Source: CAZRRV01 sp045660865 (GTDB lineage: Bacteria; Bacillota; Clostridia; Oscillospirales; Acutalibacteraceae). Taken from it: 64,000 bases of DNA. Below are positions 45,913 through 54,449 of the stretch, piece by piece. The position numbers were made by a program, and so were the translations under genes. Each line of letters starts with the position of its first letter. The stretch's first letter is position 1. The stretch is from contig JAZREP010000001.1 in the NCBI GenBank assembly GCA_045660865.1, positions 77,845 through 141,844 of the forward strand, given 5' to 3'. Below the pieces are notes generated by a model. That model had not been told where the DNA came from. It saw only the letters and a program-made list of their open reading frames with translations, and searched no databases.

Positions 45913-46887
45913 TTATTTAGTTTCAACTGTAACGTTTTTCTCTTTAAAATATTTAGCTGCGCCGGCATGGAAGGGAACAGTGATACCTTCGGTAGCATTT
46001 TCAATTGAAAGCTCAGCGCCTTTAGCGTGTGCAGTTGTGATAGCATCAGCGTTATCAAAGATAGCCTTAGTAATGTTGTATACATCATCCTCAGAAGCGG
46101 AAGCGTTAACAATCAATGTGGCTTTTACTGTAACGGTAGAAACTTCTTTGTCTTGACCTTTGTATGTGCCTGCAGGAACTTTATAAACTGTGTAATAAGG
46201 AGAGGAGTTCATAAGAGTTTCAGCAATTGCGCCATCAATCGGAACAAGATAAGCAGTTGTGCTGGTGCAAAGCTCTTGAATAGCCGGTGTGGGAGCGCCA
46301 GCAACGATAAATGCGGCATCAATTTTACCATCTTTCAAAGCATCTGCAGAATCAGCAAATGATTGATACTGAGGTTGAATGTCTTTTTCGGTTAAGCCTG
46401 CAGCAGCAAGAATGTCGATTGCGTTGAAGTAAACACCGGAACCAGCAGCACCGATGGAAACCTTTTTACCTTTAAGGTCAGCTACGGTTTTAATCTTAGA
46501 ATCCATTGTTACAAGTTGAACGGCCTCAGCATAAAGACCACCGATAACACGAAAAGAATCAAGCTTGCCTTCAGCTTCGAAAGAGCGTGAACCATCCAAA
46601 GCGTAAGCCATAACGTCAGATTGAACAGTAGCGAGTTGATAGTTACCCGAATCAATACCAAGAATATTAGCCTTTGAACCGTCGGTAGCAACAACGTTGA
46701 TGTTGATGTTAGCAGAAGTTTTAATCTGGTTGCCCAAAATTCCGCCGTAACCGTAATATGTACCAGCTGTACCGCCTGTACCCATTGTCATAGTGATAGG
46801 CTTATTTGCGTCTGTTGCTGCGGAACCGCAAGCAATTAAAGATAATGCCATTACAAGCACCATTAAGATAGCAATAAAACGTTTCAT
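45913..46887 (-). CDS. TAXI family TRAP transporter solute-binding lipoprotein
   Basis: 324 residues. The signal peptide ends in a lipobox-like LIACGS with Cys at about residue 20, so it is a membrane-anchored binding protein. MTMGTGGTAGTYYGYGGILGNQI and the later GAAGSGVYFNAIDIL are TAXI family signatures. It captures the solute for the fused permease downstream. AGGAGG precedes the ATG. It has its own promoter and so need not depend on the Leu T-box unit upstream. Confidence 0.92.
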   Translation of the reverse strand: MKRFIAILMVLVMALSLIACGSAATDANKPITMTMGTGGTAGTYYGYGGILGNQIKTSANININVVATDGSKANILGIDSGNYQLATVQSDVMAYALDGSRSFEAEGKLDSFRVIGGLYAEAVQLVTMDSKIKTVADLKGKKVSIGAAGSGVYFNAIDILAAAGLTEKDIQPQYQSFADSADALKDGKIDAAFIVAGAPTPAIQELCTSTTAYLVPIDGAIAETLMNSSPYYTVYKVPAGTYKGQDKEVSTVTVKATLIVNASASEDDVYNITKAIFDNADAITTAHAKGAELSIENATEGITVPFHAGAAKYFKEKNVTVETK

Positions 46888-46924
46888 AATATTTCCTCCT
46901 AATAAACAAAAATATGTTATTTAT

Positions 46925-46953
46925 ATTATACATAAAATGGACTAAATTTGCAA
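46925..46953 (-). promoter_or_regulatory. promoter of the TAXI-TRAP transporter genes
   Basis: On the minus strand TTGCAA (46948-46953), a 17-base spacer and TATAAT (46925-46930), about 38 bases before the ATG. No terminator is visible between the amidohydrolase gene and this promoter, so readthrough from the Leu T-box unit may add to it. Confidence 0.75.
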
Positions 46954-46967
46954 GAAAAATATACACA

Positions 46968-47780
46968 CTAATTATCGATTGAATAAAGCTTTAATGTGTT
47001 TTCACTTAAAATCATACTTCTTTCTTTGTTGGTAAGCGGTAGTGACATAAAACGTTCCAGCTCAATGTCAGGAGAAAAGACAGGGAAGTCCGAGCCAAAC
47101 AACACGCGGTCGGCGCCGTATGAACGAATAATTTCGGTAGCACGGTCAATTGATAGTTCGTAAAGACTTGAAGAACAATCAACATAAAAGTTTTTATAAC
47201 CTGACAGTTTATCTACAGCCTCATCCCAAACTGACCAACCGCCTAAATGAGCGCCTATTATTGTTAGATTTTTATAAATATCTAAAATCGGTACTAAACG
47301 ATTAGGGTTTGAATAATCAAAACGGTAATCACCTGTATGCATTAAAATAGGCATATTTTCTTTTTCGCAAAGCTCGTATATTTTAAGGCAGCGATAATCG
47401 TCAATTTTGAATTTTTGAATATCCGGGTGTAGCTTTACACCGTGAAGACCTAGCTCTTTAATATGCTGCAAATCACCCTTTAAATCTGTGCTGTCAGGGT
47501 GCAATGTACCAAGCCCGATAAGTTTATCCGGGTATTGTAAAACCTCGCTTGCGATAAATTCGTTGATGCTTTTTACTTGATGCGGTGTAGTGGCAACCGA
47601 TTGTACAACAAAACGGTCTATACCGGCAGTTTTTCCTATTTCAAGTAAAGATTCAACAGTTCCGTCACCAAGTGCTGTCATATCGTAAAACCTGCCGGTG
47701 CTTTCAACGGCAGGTTTTGCTATTTTTGTAGGATATATATGACAATGCGAATCGATAACGGTAAATTTGTTATCTATCAT
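46968..47780 (-). CDS. amidohydrolase family protein (Amidohydro_2)
   Basis: 270-residue metal-dependent TIM-barrel hydrolase or decarboxylase. Metal ligands are visible as HCH in DSHCHI (about residue 11), the His of LHPD, MHTGD and GAHLGG, and the Asp of FGSDFP near the C-terminus. The family includes decarboxylases and lactonases. It follows the isomerase-ligase fusion gene by 5 bases with GAGGAG as ribosome site. The substrate is not predictable; it belongs to the Leu T-box unit by position. Confidence 0.82.
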   Translation of the reverse strand: MIDNKFTVIDSHCHIYPTKIAKPAVESTGRFYDMTALGDGTVESLLEIGKTAGIDRFVVQSVATTPHQVKSINEFIASEVLQYPDKLIGLGTLHPDSTDLKGDLQHIKELGLHGVKLHPDIQKFKIDDYRCLKIYELCEKENMPILMHTGDYRFDYSNPNRLVPILDIYKNLTIIGAHLGGWSVWDEAVDKLSGYKNFYVDCSSSLYELSIDRATEIIRSYGADRVLFGSDFPVFSPDIELERFMSLPLTNKERSMILSENTLKLYSIDN

Positions 47781-47785
47781 ATTTG

Positions 47786-50290
47786 TTACTCCTCAAGACC
47801 TAAACGCTTTGCAGCGTCTTCACGCATTTTGTACTTAAGGATTTTGCCCGCGGCATTCATAGGGAATGATTTTACAAATTCAATATAGCGAGGTACCTTA
47901 TGACGAGCCATATGGTCAGCTATATATTGTTTCATTTCATCCTCAGTCATAGACTCGCCATCTTTTAAGATGATACAAGCCATAATTTCTTCGCCGTAGC
48001 GTTTATCAGGAACGCCGATAACCTGAACATCCTTAACCTTGTCACAGGTATAGATAAATTCTTCAATCTCTTTGGGGTAAATGTTTTCACCGCCACGGAT
48101 TATCATATCTTTAAGTCTGCCTGTAATGTTGTAGTTGCCTTCAGGAGTACGGCAAGCAAGGTCACCTGTGTGCAGCCAACCATCAGCGTCGATAGCGGCA
48201 GCGGTGGCTCCTGGCATTTTGTAATAACCCTTCATTATGTTGTAACCACGGGCTACAAATTCACCGTTTACACCATCAGGACAGTCTTCACCGGTTTCTG
48301 GGTCAACAATTTTACACTCGACATTGGCAAACGCACTACCAACAGTTTCAGTGCGAACCTCTAATGAATCATAATAGCTGCTCATTGTACAACCGGGGCT
48401 TGCTTCGGTTTGTCCGTAAACTGATACAATTTCTTTCATATTCATAACTTCTGTTGCTTTTTTCATAAGGTCGGCAGGACAGTTTGCGCCGGCCATAATA
48501 CCTGTACGAATATAGGAAAAATCAGTTTTAGCAAAGTCTTCGTGTTGCATCATAGCGATAAACATAGTAGGAACGCCGTTAAAGGTTGTAATATGCTCGT
48601 TATGAATACAACTAAGTGCCGGTTTAGGTGAAAAATAGGGGAGCGGATAGATTGTTGCTCCGTGTGTCATAGAAGATGTCATTGAAAGTACCATACCAAA
48701 ACAATGGAACATTGGTACTTGAATCATCATACGGTCAGCGGTAGATAAATCCATGTGGTCTCCTATATATTTGCCGTTGTTTACAACGTTATAATGAGTC
48801 AGCATAACACCTTTAGGGAAGCCTGTTGTACCCGATGTATATTGCATGTTGCAAACATCATCTTTATCAACTGCGGCAGCCATACGGTGAACTTCGCTAA
48901 GCGGCACTTGCGGAGCACGGCTTATAGCATCTTCCCAGGTCATACAACCATTTTGTGAGTAACCAACTGTTATTACATTACGCAGGAAAGGCAAACGACG
49001 GCTGTGAAGGGGAGACCCAACCTTTGTGCTTTCAAGTTCGGGACACAACTCGGCAATAATTTTGCCATAATGGGTGTCTTTTGAACCTTCAGTCATAATA
49101 AGAGTGTGTGTATCTGACTGTTTGAGCAAATACTCAATCTCGTGGATTTTATATGCAGTGTTAACTGTAACTAAAACAGCACCAATTTTAACCGTTGCCC
49201 AAAAAGCAATATACCATTGTGGTACGTTAGAAGCCCAAACAGCAACGTGTGAGCCTGCTTTTACACCCATAGAAATCAGTGCGCGAGCAAATGTGTCAAC
49301 ATCGTCACGGAATTCCGAATAAGTACGGGTGTAGTCAAGTGTTGTGTATTTAAAAGCGTACTGGTCAGGGAAACACTCAACCATTGTGTCAAGAACTTGT
49401 GAAAAAGTAAGGTCAATCAGCAAATCCTTTTTCCAAACAAATTTACCTGTATGGCTTTTGTTGTAGTAGAAGGTACGCTCATTACGTGAGGTGTCGCCAA
49501 ATTGCTTCATAAAGCCTATAAACTGTGAGAATACGATTTCCATATCGTCAAGTTCAGTGCACCAAGCGGGGTCCCAAACAAGAGATACAAAACCGTCATA
49601 GTTTACAGAACGAAGAGCGAGCATCATATCGCCAATAGGCAATTCACCTTCACCAATAAGGCAAAATTCAACTCCGTCGGCAGTTTTTTCAGCATCATTG
49701 ATATGGACATGCTTAATATAAGCACCTAAGTTTTTAATAATATCCTCGGCACTTTCGCCACCTTCAAAGTAAGCGGCAGACATATTCCAAAGAGCCGCTA
49801 AGTTATCGCTGGCGAATTGGTCTAAAACATTGCGAAGCTCCGCAGTTTTGCAAAAAAGACCAGATGTTTCAATTAAAATAGTAATATTCTTTGCAGCAGC
49901 GATTGGCAAAGTCTTATTGATAAATTTAATAACATTACTGCGTGAGGCATCAAAGTCAACTGATTTTTCAGCCTTTACACGTATGGCGGGAATTTTGAGG
50001 TTAGATGCTATGTTTACGCACTTTGAAAATTCTTCCATAGCGGTATCAACTTTTGCAGTAGCACCAATATCGCATAAAACATCTATACAAGGAATATTCA
50101 ATTTCTTTTCGTAAAGTCTGCGAGCAGTAGCGGCGGCAGTGTAGTCATGAAATGCACCGTCTTTGTCGGTGAAAAGGCGATTGTTTACATTGTGTAATTC
50201 AATTCCACCAAAGCCTAATTCAACCGCTATATCACAGAATTCGTCAAAAGAGTTGTTGTGCCAACCTTTTGTTGAAAATGATAATTTCAT
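47786..50290 (-). CDS. fusion of xylose isomerase-like TIM barrel and acyl-CoA synthetase
   Basis: 834 residues from ATG 50290, with GAGGAGG in the 3' end of the upstream gene; the ORF's earlier codons are rejected. Residues 1 to about 270 form a sugar-phosphate isomerase/epimerase-like barrel (IELHNVNNRLF, ILIETSG, HVHINDAEK, GEGELPIGDMM). Residues about 290-834 are an AMP-forming acyl-CoA synthetase with YTSGTTGFPKG (about 485), GQTEASPG, the GRLKDMIIRGGENIYP hinge and the catalytic Lys in AAGKILKYK. It lies second in a unit behind a Leu-specific T-box, so isovalerate activation is a reasonable guess. Both domains look intact. Confidence 0.85.
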   Translation of the reverse strand: MKLSFSTKGWHNNSFDEFCDIAVELGFGGIELHNVNNRLFTDKDGAFHDYTAAATARRLYEKKLNIPCIDVLCDIGATAKVDTAMEEFSKCVNIASNLKIPAIRVKAEKSVDFDASRSNVIKFINKTLPIAAAKNITILIETSGLFCKTAELRNVLDQFASDNLAALWNMSAAYFEGGESAEDIIKNLGAYIKHVHINDAEKTADGVEFCLIGEGELPIGDMMLALRSVNYDGFVSLVWDPAWCTELDDMEIVFSQFIGFMKQFGDTSRNERTFYYNKSHTGKFVWKKDLLIDLTFSQVLDTMVECFPDQYAFKYTTLDYTRTYSEFRDDVDTFARALISMGVKAGSHVAVWASNVPQWYIAFWATVKIGAVLVTVNTAYKIHEIEYLLKQSDTHTLIMTEGSKDTHYGKIIAELCPELESTKVGSPLHSRRLPFLRNVITVGYSQNGCMTWEDAISRAPQVPLSEVHRMAAAVDKDDVCNMQYTSGTTGFPKGVMLTHYNVVNNGKYIGDHMDLSTADRMMIQVPMFHCFGMVLSMTSSMTHGATIYPLPYFSPKPALSCIHNEHITTFNGVPTMFIAMMQHEDFAKTDFSYIRTGIMAGANCPADLMKKATEVMNMKEIVSVYGQTEASPGCTMSSYYDSLEVRTETVGSAFANVECKIVDPETGEDCPDGVNGEFVARGYNIMKGYYKMPGATAAAIDADGWLHTGDLACRTPEGNYNITGRLKDMIIRGGENIYPKEIEEFIYTCDKVKDVQVIGVPDKRYGEEIMACIILKDGESMTEDEMKQYIADHMARHKVPRYIEFVKSFPMNAAGKILKYKMREDAAKRLGLEE

Positions 50291-50291
50291 T

Positions 50292-51668
50292 TTAGTTTGC
50301 CTCCTCGTAAACAATCTTGTTTACGGCGTTAATATATGCGCGTATACTTGCGCTGATAATGTCGGTAGAAATACCGTTGCCTGAGTAGAGCTTACCGTTG
50401 TTTCTAAGTTTAACAAGAGCTGAACCCATAGCTTCTTTACCTTCGGTAACCGATTGAATTTGGAAATCGTCAAGTTCGTAGTGGTGACCTATGATTTGTT
50501 CAACCGCTAAAAATGCAGCATCAATAGGACCATCACCAATGCAAACACCTTGAATTTGCTCGTCACCTTTTTTTATAGTGATTTGAGCAGAAGCAGGAAT
50601 AATATTACCGGTGTTTATAACATAGTTTACAAGTGAATAGGTGGCAGGAACCTGAAGCGCAACCGAAGCAATAATAGCTTCAAGTTCTTTAAAGCCCACA
50701 TTCTTCTTTTCTGCAACACGTAAAAACTCTTCGTAAACCTTTGTTTTGTCTTCTTCTGAAAGGTCGTAACCGAGTTTTGCAGCAGCTGTTGATACGGCAT
50801 CAATATCATCGTTTTTATCAAGGTGAACCGTAGTATCAACTACTGTTTTTACGCCGGAAGCAGTATTTTGCGAACTGCCGGTTACCCAACGAATTTGTTT
50901 TACTATTCTATGAAGCTCTGTTGTCTTAATATTTGTGGTAAAACCATAATCATTACCACAGTTCTTAATCATATCTGCTAAGGTTTCAAGCGGAACTGTT
51001 GTGCCGTCAACCTCAGTTTTAACTGTGTTTACGCCTTCTTTAACAGCTAAAATTGCCTGCGCTAATGCAAGACCGTTTTTATTGTCACACTTAACGCCAA
51101 CAGGTACTGAAGAAATATCGGTTACCTTTTTAGCAAATACAGCAAAATCGTCGGGCATCATATTTGCGGCACTGTCACAAACCGATACGCTTGTAGAACC
51201 GGCTGCTATTGCCACGTCGATAACGTTTTTAAGAAAATCTGTTTCAGCACGTGTTGCATCGATAGCGCAAAATTCTACATTATCAATTACGGATTTTGCA
51301 GTTTTAACACAGTTTTCGATGTGTGCTAAAATTTTATCCGGCTTTTTGTGACAGGTGTATTCCATACCAACAGGGGATACGGGGAGCTCAATTCTTATTT
51401 GTGCCATTTTAGCGTTACTGAGCGCACTAATAGCATTGTCAACGCTATTTGCACCAACACCTGCTGCTACAGAAATTACACTGTTCTTTACAAACGATGA
51501 AACTGTTTTAATAAGCAAAATATCAGCACGAGCATTTGCAATTTCAGGAAATTCTATAATGTCAACATTAAGATTTTCAAGTTGTCTTGCAATTTCAATC
51601 TTTTCTTTAAATGTAAAGTTGTTGTTTTCTCGGCAGAGTGTTGCATCTGCAATTTTAATTTGTTTCAT
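50292..51668 (-). CDS. 2-isopropylmalate synthase-like protein lacking catalytic residues
   Basis: 458 residues from ATG 51668 (GAGGG upstream). The overall fold is that of LeuA: a TIM barrel, a linker region and the C-terminal LeuA allosteric domain (about 340-455, with GDGPIDAAFLAVEQI). However, the usual LRDGEQ is replaced by LCREN, the metal-binding HxHxD motif before GLA reads KCDNKNGLA (about residue 193), and the GxGERxGN loop is missing. Only the first Asp (DATL) remains. It is therefore unlikely to make 2-isopropylmalate by the known mechanism; a regulatory or altered role is inferred. First gene after the Leu T-box. Confidence 0.8.
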   Translation of the reverse strand: MKQIKIADATLCRENNNFTFKEKIEIARQLENLNVDIIEFPEIANARADILLIKTVSSFVKNSVISVAAGVGANSVDNAISALSNAKMAQIRIELPVSPVGMEYTCHKKPDKILAHIENCVKTAKSVIDNVEFCAIDATRAETDFLKNVIDVAIAAGSTSVSVCDSAANMMPDDFAVFAKKVTDISSVPVGVKCDNKNGLALAQAILAVKEGVNTVKTEVDGTTVPLETLADMIKNCGNDYGFTTNIKTTELHRIVKQIRWVTGSSQNTASGVKTVVDTTVHLDKNDDIDAVSTAAAKLGYDLSEEDKTKVYEEFLRVAEKKNVGFKELEAIIASVALQVPATYSLVNYVINTGNIIPASAQITIKKGDEQIQGVCIGDGPIDAAFLAVEQIIGHHYELDDFQIQSVTEGKEAMGSALVKLRNNGKLYSGNGISTDIISASIRAYINAVNKIVYEEAN

Positions 51669-51716
51669 AATAATCCCTCGCATTTACCGTGTTGGTCAGT
51701 AATTATAATATAAAAT

Positions 51717-51996
51717 AAAAAAACCCGAAGCAAAGTCACATAACTTTACCTCAGGGACGAAAGGTTAATTTCGCGGTACCACCCTGTTTGCTGCAAAATA
51801 CAGCCAACTCAGTCAAAGCTCCAACAAGCTTTGTGTCTTGTAACGGGACAAACCGTAGCAACTTACTGTAAGTTCAGCCGCTCTGCTCGGGAATGAGGCT
51901 TTCTTTTAATGTTCTTACTGTCTTACACCAACCGACAGCTCTCTGAAAAGAAGGGAAGAAAAGAAATAGTTCCTTCAAAGCATTTAAAAATATTTT
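51717..51996 (-). promoter_or_regulatory. T-box leader, specifier CUC (Leu)
   Basis: On the minus strand the leader has the Stem I elements AGAGAGC and GGTTGGTG, the T-box motif AGGGTGGTACCGCG (around 51771-51784) and a terminator stem ending in seven T (51717-51723). In Stem I the 3' side of the specifier loop reads CTC-A before the helix TTCC and CGAG, at 51895-51897, matching Leu. Aligning the same columns in the two other T-boxes gives Val and Ile codons. Uncharged tRNA-Leu should allow readthrough into the 2-isopropylmalate synthase-like gene. With the terminator of ilvE this fills the 412-base gap 51669-52080. Confidence 0.9.
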
Positions 51997-52001
51997 CACA
52001 T

Positions 52002-52030
52002 ATTATATCATAATGAAAAAACCTTGTCAA
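52002..52030 (-). promoter_or_regulatory. promoter of the Leu T-box unit
   Basis: Perfect TTGACA (52025-52030), 17-base spacer and perfect TATAAT (52002-52007) on the minus strand. Confidence 0.9.
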
Positions 52031-52044
52031 GTGTTAAACTAAGC

Positions 52045-52078
52045 AAAAAAGCAGCCGAACAAAGTCGACTGCTTTTTT
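52045..52078 (-). terminator. intrinsic terminator after ilvE
   Basis: 14-base-pair stem 52045-52058/52065-52078 (one G-U-type mismatch) with T run on the minus strand, directly after the ilvE stop. Confidence 0.88.
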
Positions 52079-52080
52079 TA

Positions 52081-53142
52081 TTAAAGTTGATAAGTCCAAT
52101 CAAAGGTATCTTCGATTTTGCCCCATTGAATACCTGTAAGGGTATCATAAAGCATTTGTGTTACTTCACCGATTTTGCCATCATTTACAGCGTACTTGGT
52201 GCCTTTGTAGCAAAGCTCACCAATAGGTGAAATAACTGCAGCTGTGCCACAACCCCAAGCTTCTTTCAAAGTGCCGTTTTCCATTGCTTCGGCTAATTCA
52301 TCAATGCTAAGTAAACGTTCGCTTACTTTATAACCCTTGTTGCGTAAAACCTCTAAGCAGGATTTACGGGTAATACCTGGAAGAATTGAGCCTGAAAGCA
52401 TAGGTGTAACAATTTCATCACCAATTTTGAACATAACGTTCATAGCGCCAACTTCTTCTATGTATTTGCGCTCTACACCGTCAAGCCATAATACTTGTGA
52501 GTATCCTTTACGTTCAGCACGTTCACCGGCACGGTTGCTGGCAGCGTAGTTACCGCCGCATTTAGCGTAACCTGTACCACCTCGTACTGCACGAACATCT
52601 TCGTCTTCAATCATAATCTTAACGGGGTTAATGCCTTCTTTATAATAGCTACCAACAGGAGAAGCGATTATAACAAATGTTGCATTATGAACTGCGTGAA
52701 CACCTAATGTTTCGTCGTTACCGAACATAAAGGGACGAAGATAAAGTGATGTACCATCAGCGGCAGGGGTCCAATCCTGTTCAACACGAACAAACTCAGT
52801 AAGAACCTTGAAAGCCAAATCTTCGGGGATTTGGGGCAAACAAAGTCTTTCGGCCGAAGTGTTCATACGACGGATGTTTTCCATAGGTCTGAAAAGCTGT
52901 ACTTTTCCGTCTTTACGGCGGTATGCTTTAAGACCTTCAAAAATTTCGGAACCGTAATGAAGCACGGTGGAAGCAGGGTGCAAAGAAATGTTTGCGAACG
53001 GAACTATGCGTGCGTCATGCCATCCTTCTTCATTGGAGTAGTCCATCATAAACATATAATCGGTAAAAATTTTACCGAAACCCAAAGTAGAACTGTCGGG
53101 TTTTTCTTTTAATACGTCAGATTTTACAAATTTGATTTCCAT
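52081..53142 (-). CDS. ilvE: branched-chain amino acid aminotransferase
   Basis: IlvE interconverts Leu, Ile, Val and their 2-oxo acids with glutamate/2-oxoglutarate. 353 residues of fold-type IV, BCAT II length. Substrate and PLP motifs: YGSEIFEGLKAYR, the PLP Lys in AKCGGNYAAS, EVGAMNVMF and SILPGITRKS. TAAGGAGG precedes the ATG. It is the last gene of the unit that begins with the Val T-box and includes the VOR subunits, so 2-oxo acids made by VOR would be transaminated here. Confidence 0.95.
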   Translation of the reverse strand: MEIKFVKSDVLKEKPDSSTLGFGKIFTDYMFMMDYSNEEGWHDARIVPFANISLHPASTVLHYGSEIFEGLKAYRRKDGKVQLFRPMENIRRMNTSAERLCLPQIPEDLAFKVLTEFVRVEQDWTPAADGTSLYLRPFMFGNDETLGVHAVHNATFVIIASPVGSYYKEGINPVKIMIEDEDVRAVRGGTGYAKCGGNYAASNRAGERAERKGYSQVLWLDGVERKYIEEVGAMNVMFKIGDEIVTPMLSGSILPGITRKSCLEVLRNKGYKVSERLLSIDELAEAMENGTLKEAWGCGTAAVISPIGELCYKGTKYAVNDGKIGEVTQMLYDTLTGIQWGKIEDTFDWTYQL

Positions 53143-53160
53143 TTGTATATCCTCCTTAAA

Positions 53161-53691
53161 TTAGTTGTTTGCACCAATCTGCATAGCTTTCATATTGATT
53201 TCAAGCATATCAGCCTTTTTAGGCGGAATAACCTTTGAAAGCACGGTTTTGATTTCATCCTCGTTATAGTCACCCATAACAGCAAGTAATTTGCCAAGGA
53301 TAATCATGTTAGCGAGTGATTGTTTACCCATTTCACTTGCAAGAGTTGTTGCAGGAATATAGTAAACGTCAATATCGGTACGAGTTGATTTTGTTTCAAT
53401 TAAGCTTGAGTCAGCGATTACAATACCGCCGGGTTTTACTGTGGGCTCAAACTTTTCGAAAGACGGTAAATTCATAGCAATAAGTACATCGGGTTGTGAA
53501 ATGATAGGGGAGCCTACCTCTTCGTCACTGATGATAACGCTGCAGCTTGCTGTACCGCCACGCATTTCGGGGCCGTAGGAAGGAAGCCAGCTAACATTTT
53601 TATCAGCTAAAAGGCCTTTGTATGCTAAAAATTTACCTGTAAACAAGATGCCTTGTCCGCCAAAGCCTGAAAGCAAAATTTGAGTAGTCAT
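53161..53691 (-). CDS. 2-oxoacid:ferredoxin oxidoreductase, gamma subunit (VOR type)
   Basis: 176 residues of the Por/Kor/Vor gamma family. GFGGQGILFTGKFLA at the N-terminus, PSYGPEMRGGTASC and the PGGIVIADSSLI block are characteristic. It forms the catalytic complex with the alpha, beta and ferredoxin subunits encoded just upstream. Its start overlaps the beta-subunit stop by one base. Substrate preference is inferred from the ilvE and Val T-box context. Confidence 0.92.
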   Translation of the reverse strand: MTTQILLSGFGGQGILFTGKFLAYKGLLADKNVSWLPSYGPEMRGGTASCSVIISDEEVGSPIISQPDVLIAMNLPSFEKFEPTVKPGGIVIADSSLIETKSTRTDIDVYYIPATTLASEMGKQSLANMIILGKLLAVMGDYNEDEIKTVLSKVIPPKKADMLEINMKAMQIGANN

Positions 53692-54449
53692 TATTTTGTT
53701 TCCTCCTTTGCCGAACGGTCTTTATAAACACCCAAAGGATAGTAAGGAAGCATATTTTCTTCAAGCCATTTGAGTGCGTTTTGCGGTGTCATACCCCAGT
53801 TAGTAGGGCAGGTTGATACAACCTCAACAAGAGAAAATCCCTTGCCGTCAATCTGGTTTTGGAATGCCTTTTTAATAGCTTTTTTAGCCTTCATAATATT
53901 CTTAACGTTGTTAACAGTAACACGCTCTAAATATTCGGGACCATCAAGCTCAGAAAGCATTTCGCTAACCTTAATCGGGAAACCGCAATGAGAAGTATCA
54001 CGGCCATAAGGAGAGGTTTGTGTAACTTGACCGGGAAGTGATGTAGGAGCCATTTGGCCGCCTGTCATACCATAAATTGCGTTGTTTATAAAGATAATGG
54101 TAATATTTTCATTTCTTGCTGCTGCGTGTACAGTTTCAGCCATACCGATAGATGCTAAGTCACCGTCACCTTGATATGTAAATACGATGTTGTTTTCGGG
54201 GTCTGAACGCTTAACACCGGTAGCAACTGCGGGAGCACGACCGTGAGCCGCTTCAATCATATCGCAGTTGAAATAGTTGTATGCAAATACTGAGCAACCA
54301 ACAGGTGCGATACCAATAGTTTTTCCCTCGATACCGAGCTCATCGATAACCTCAGCAACAAGGCGGTGTACTATACCGTGGGTGCAACCTGGGCAATAAT
54401 GCATAGGAGCATCGGTAAGAGCGTGTGGTTTGTCAAATACTACTGCCAT
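53691..54449 (-). CDS. 2-oxoacid:ferredoxin oxidoreductase, beta subunit (TPP-binding, VOR type)
   Basis: 252 residues. The thiamine diphosphate site is GDGDLASIG (about residue 95) through NNAIYGMTGGQ. HYCPGCTHG at the N-terminus and APVGCSVFAYNYF carry Cys residues found in the family. The enzyme interconverts acyl-CoA + CO2 + reduced ferredoxin with 2-oxo acid + CoA. The 2-oxoglutarate-type (Kor) enzyme is similar, so specificity rests on context. It overlaps the alpha-subunit stop (TAATG). Confidence 0.92.
   Translation of the reverse strand: MAVVFDKPHALTDAPMHYCPGCTHGIVHRLVAEVIDELGIEGKTIGIAPVGCSVFAYNYFNCDMIEAAHGRAPAVATGVKRSDPENNIVFTYQGDGDLASIGMAETVHAAARNENITIIFINNAIYGMTGGQMAPTSLPGQVTQTSPYGRDTSHCGFPIKVSEMLSELDGPEYLERVTVNNVKNIMKAKKAIKKAFQNQIDGKGFSLVEVVSTCPTNWGMTPQNALKWLEENMLPYYPLGVYKDRSAKEETK

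Noticed and set aside
51721..52010. Inverted repeats that look like IS ends
   Set aside because: They are the Stem I, antiterminator and terminator arms of the Leu T-box; no transposase is near.
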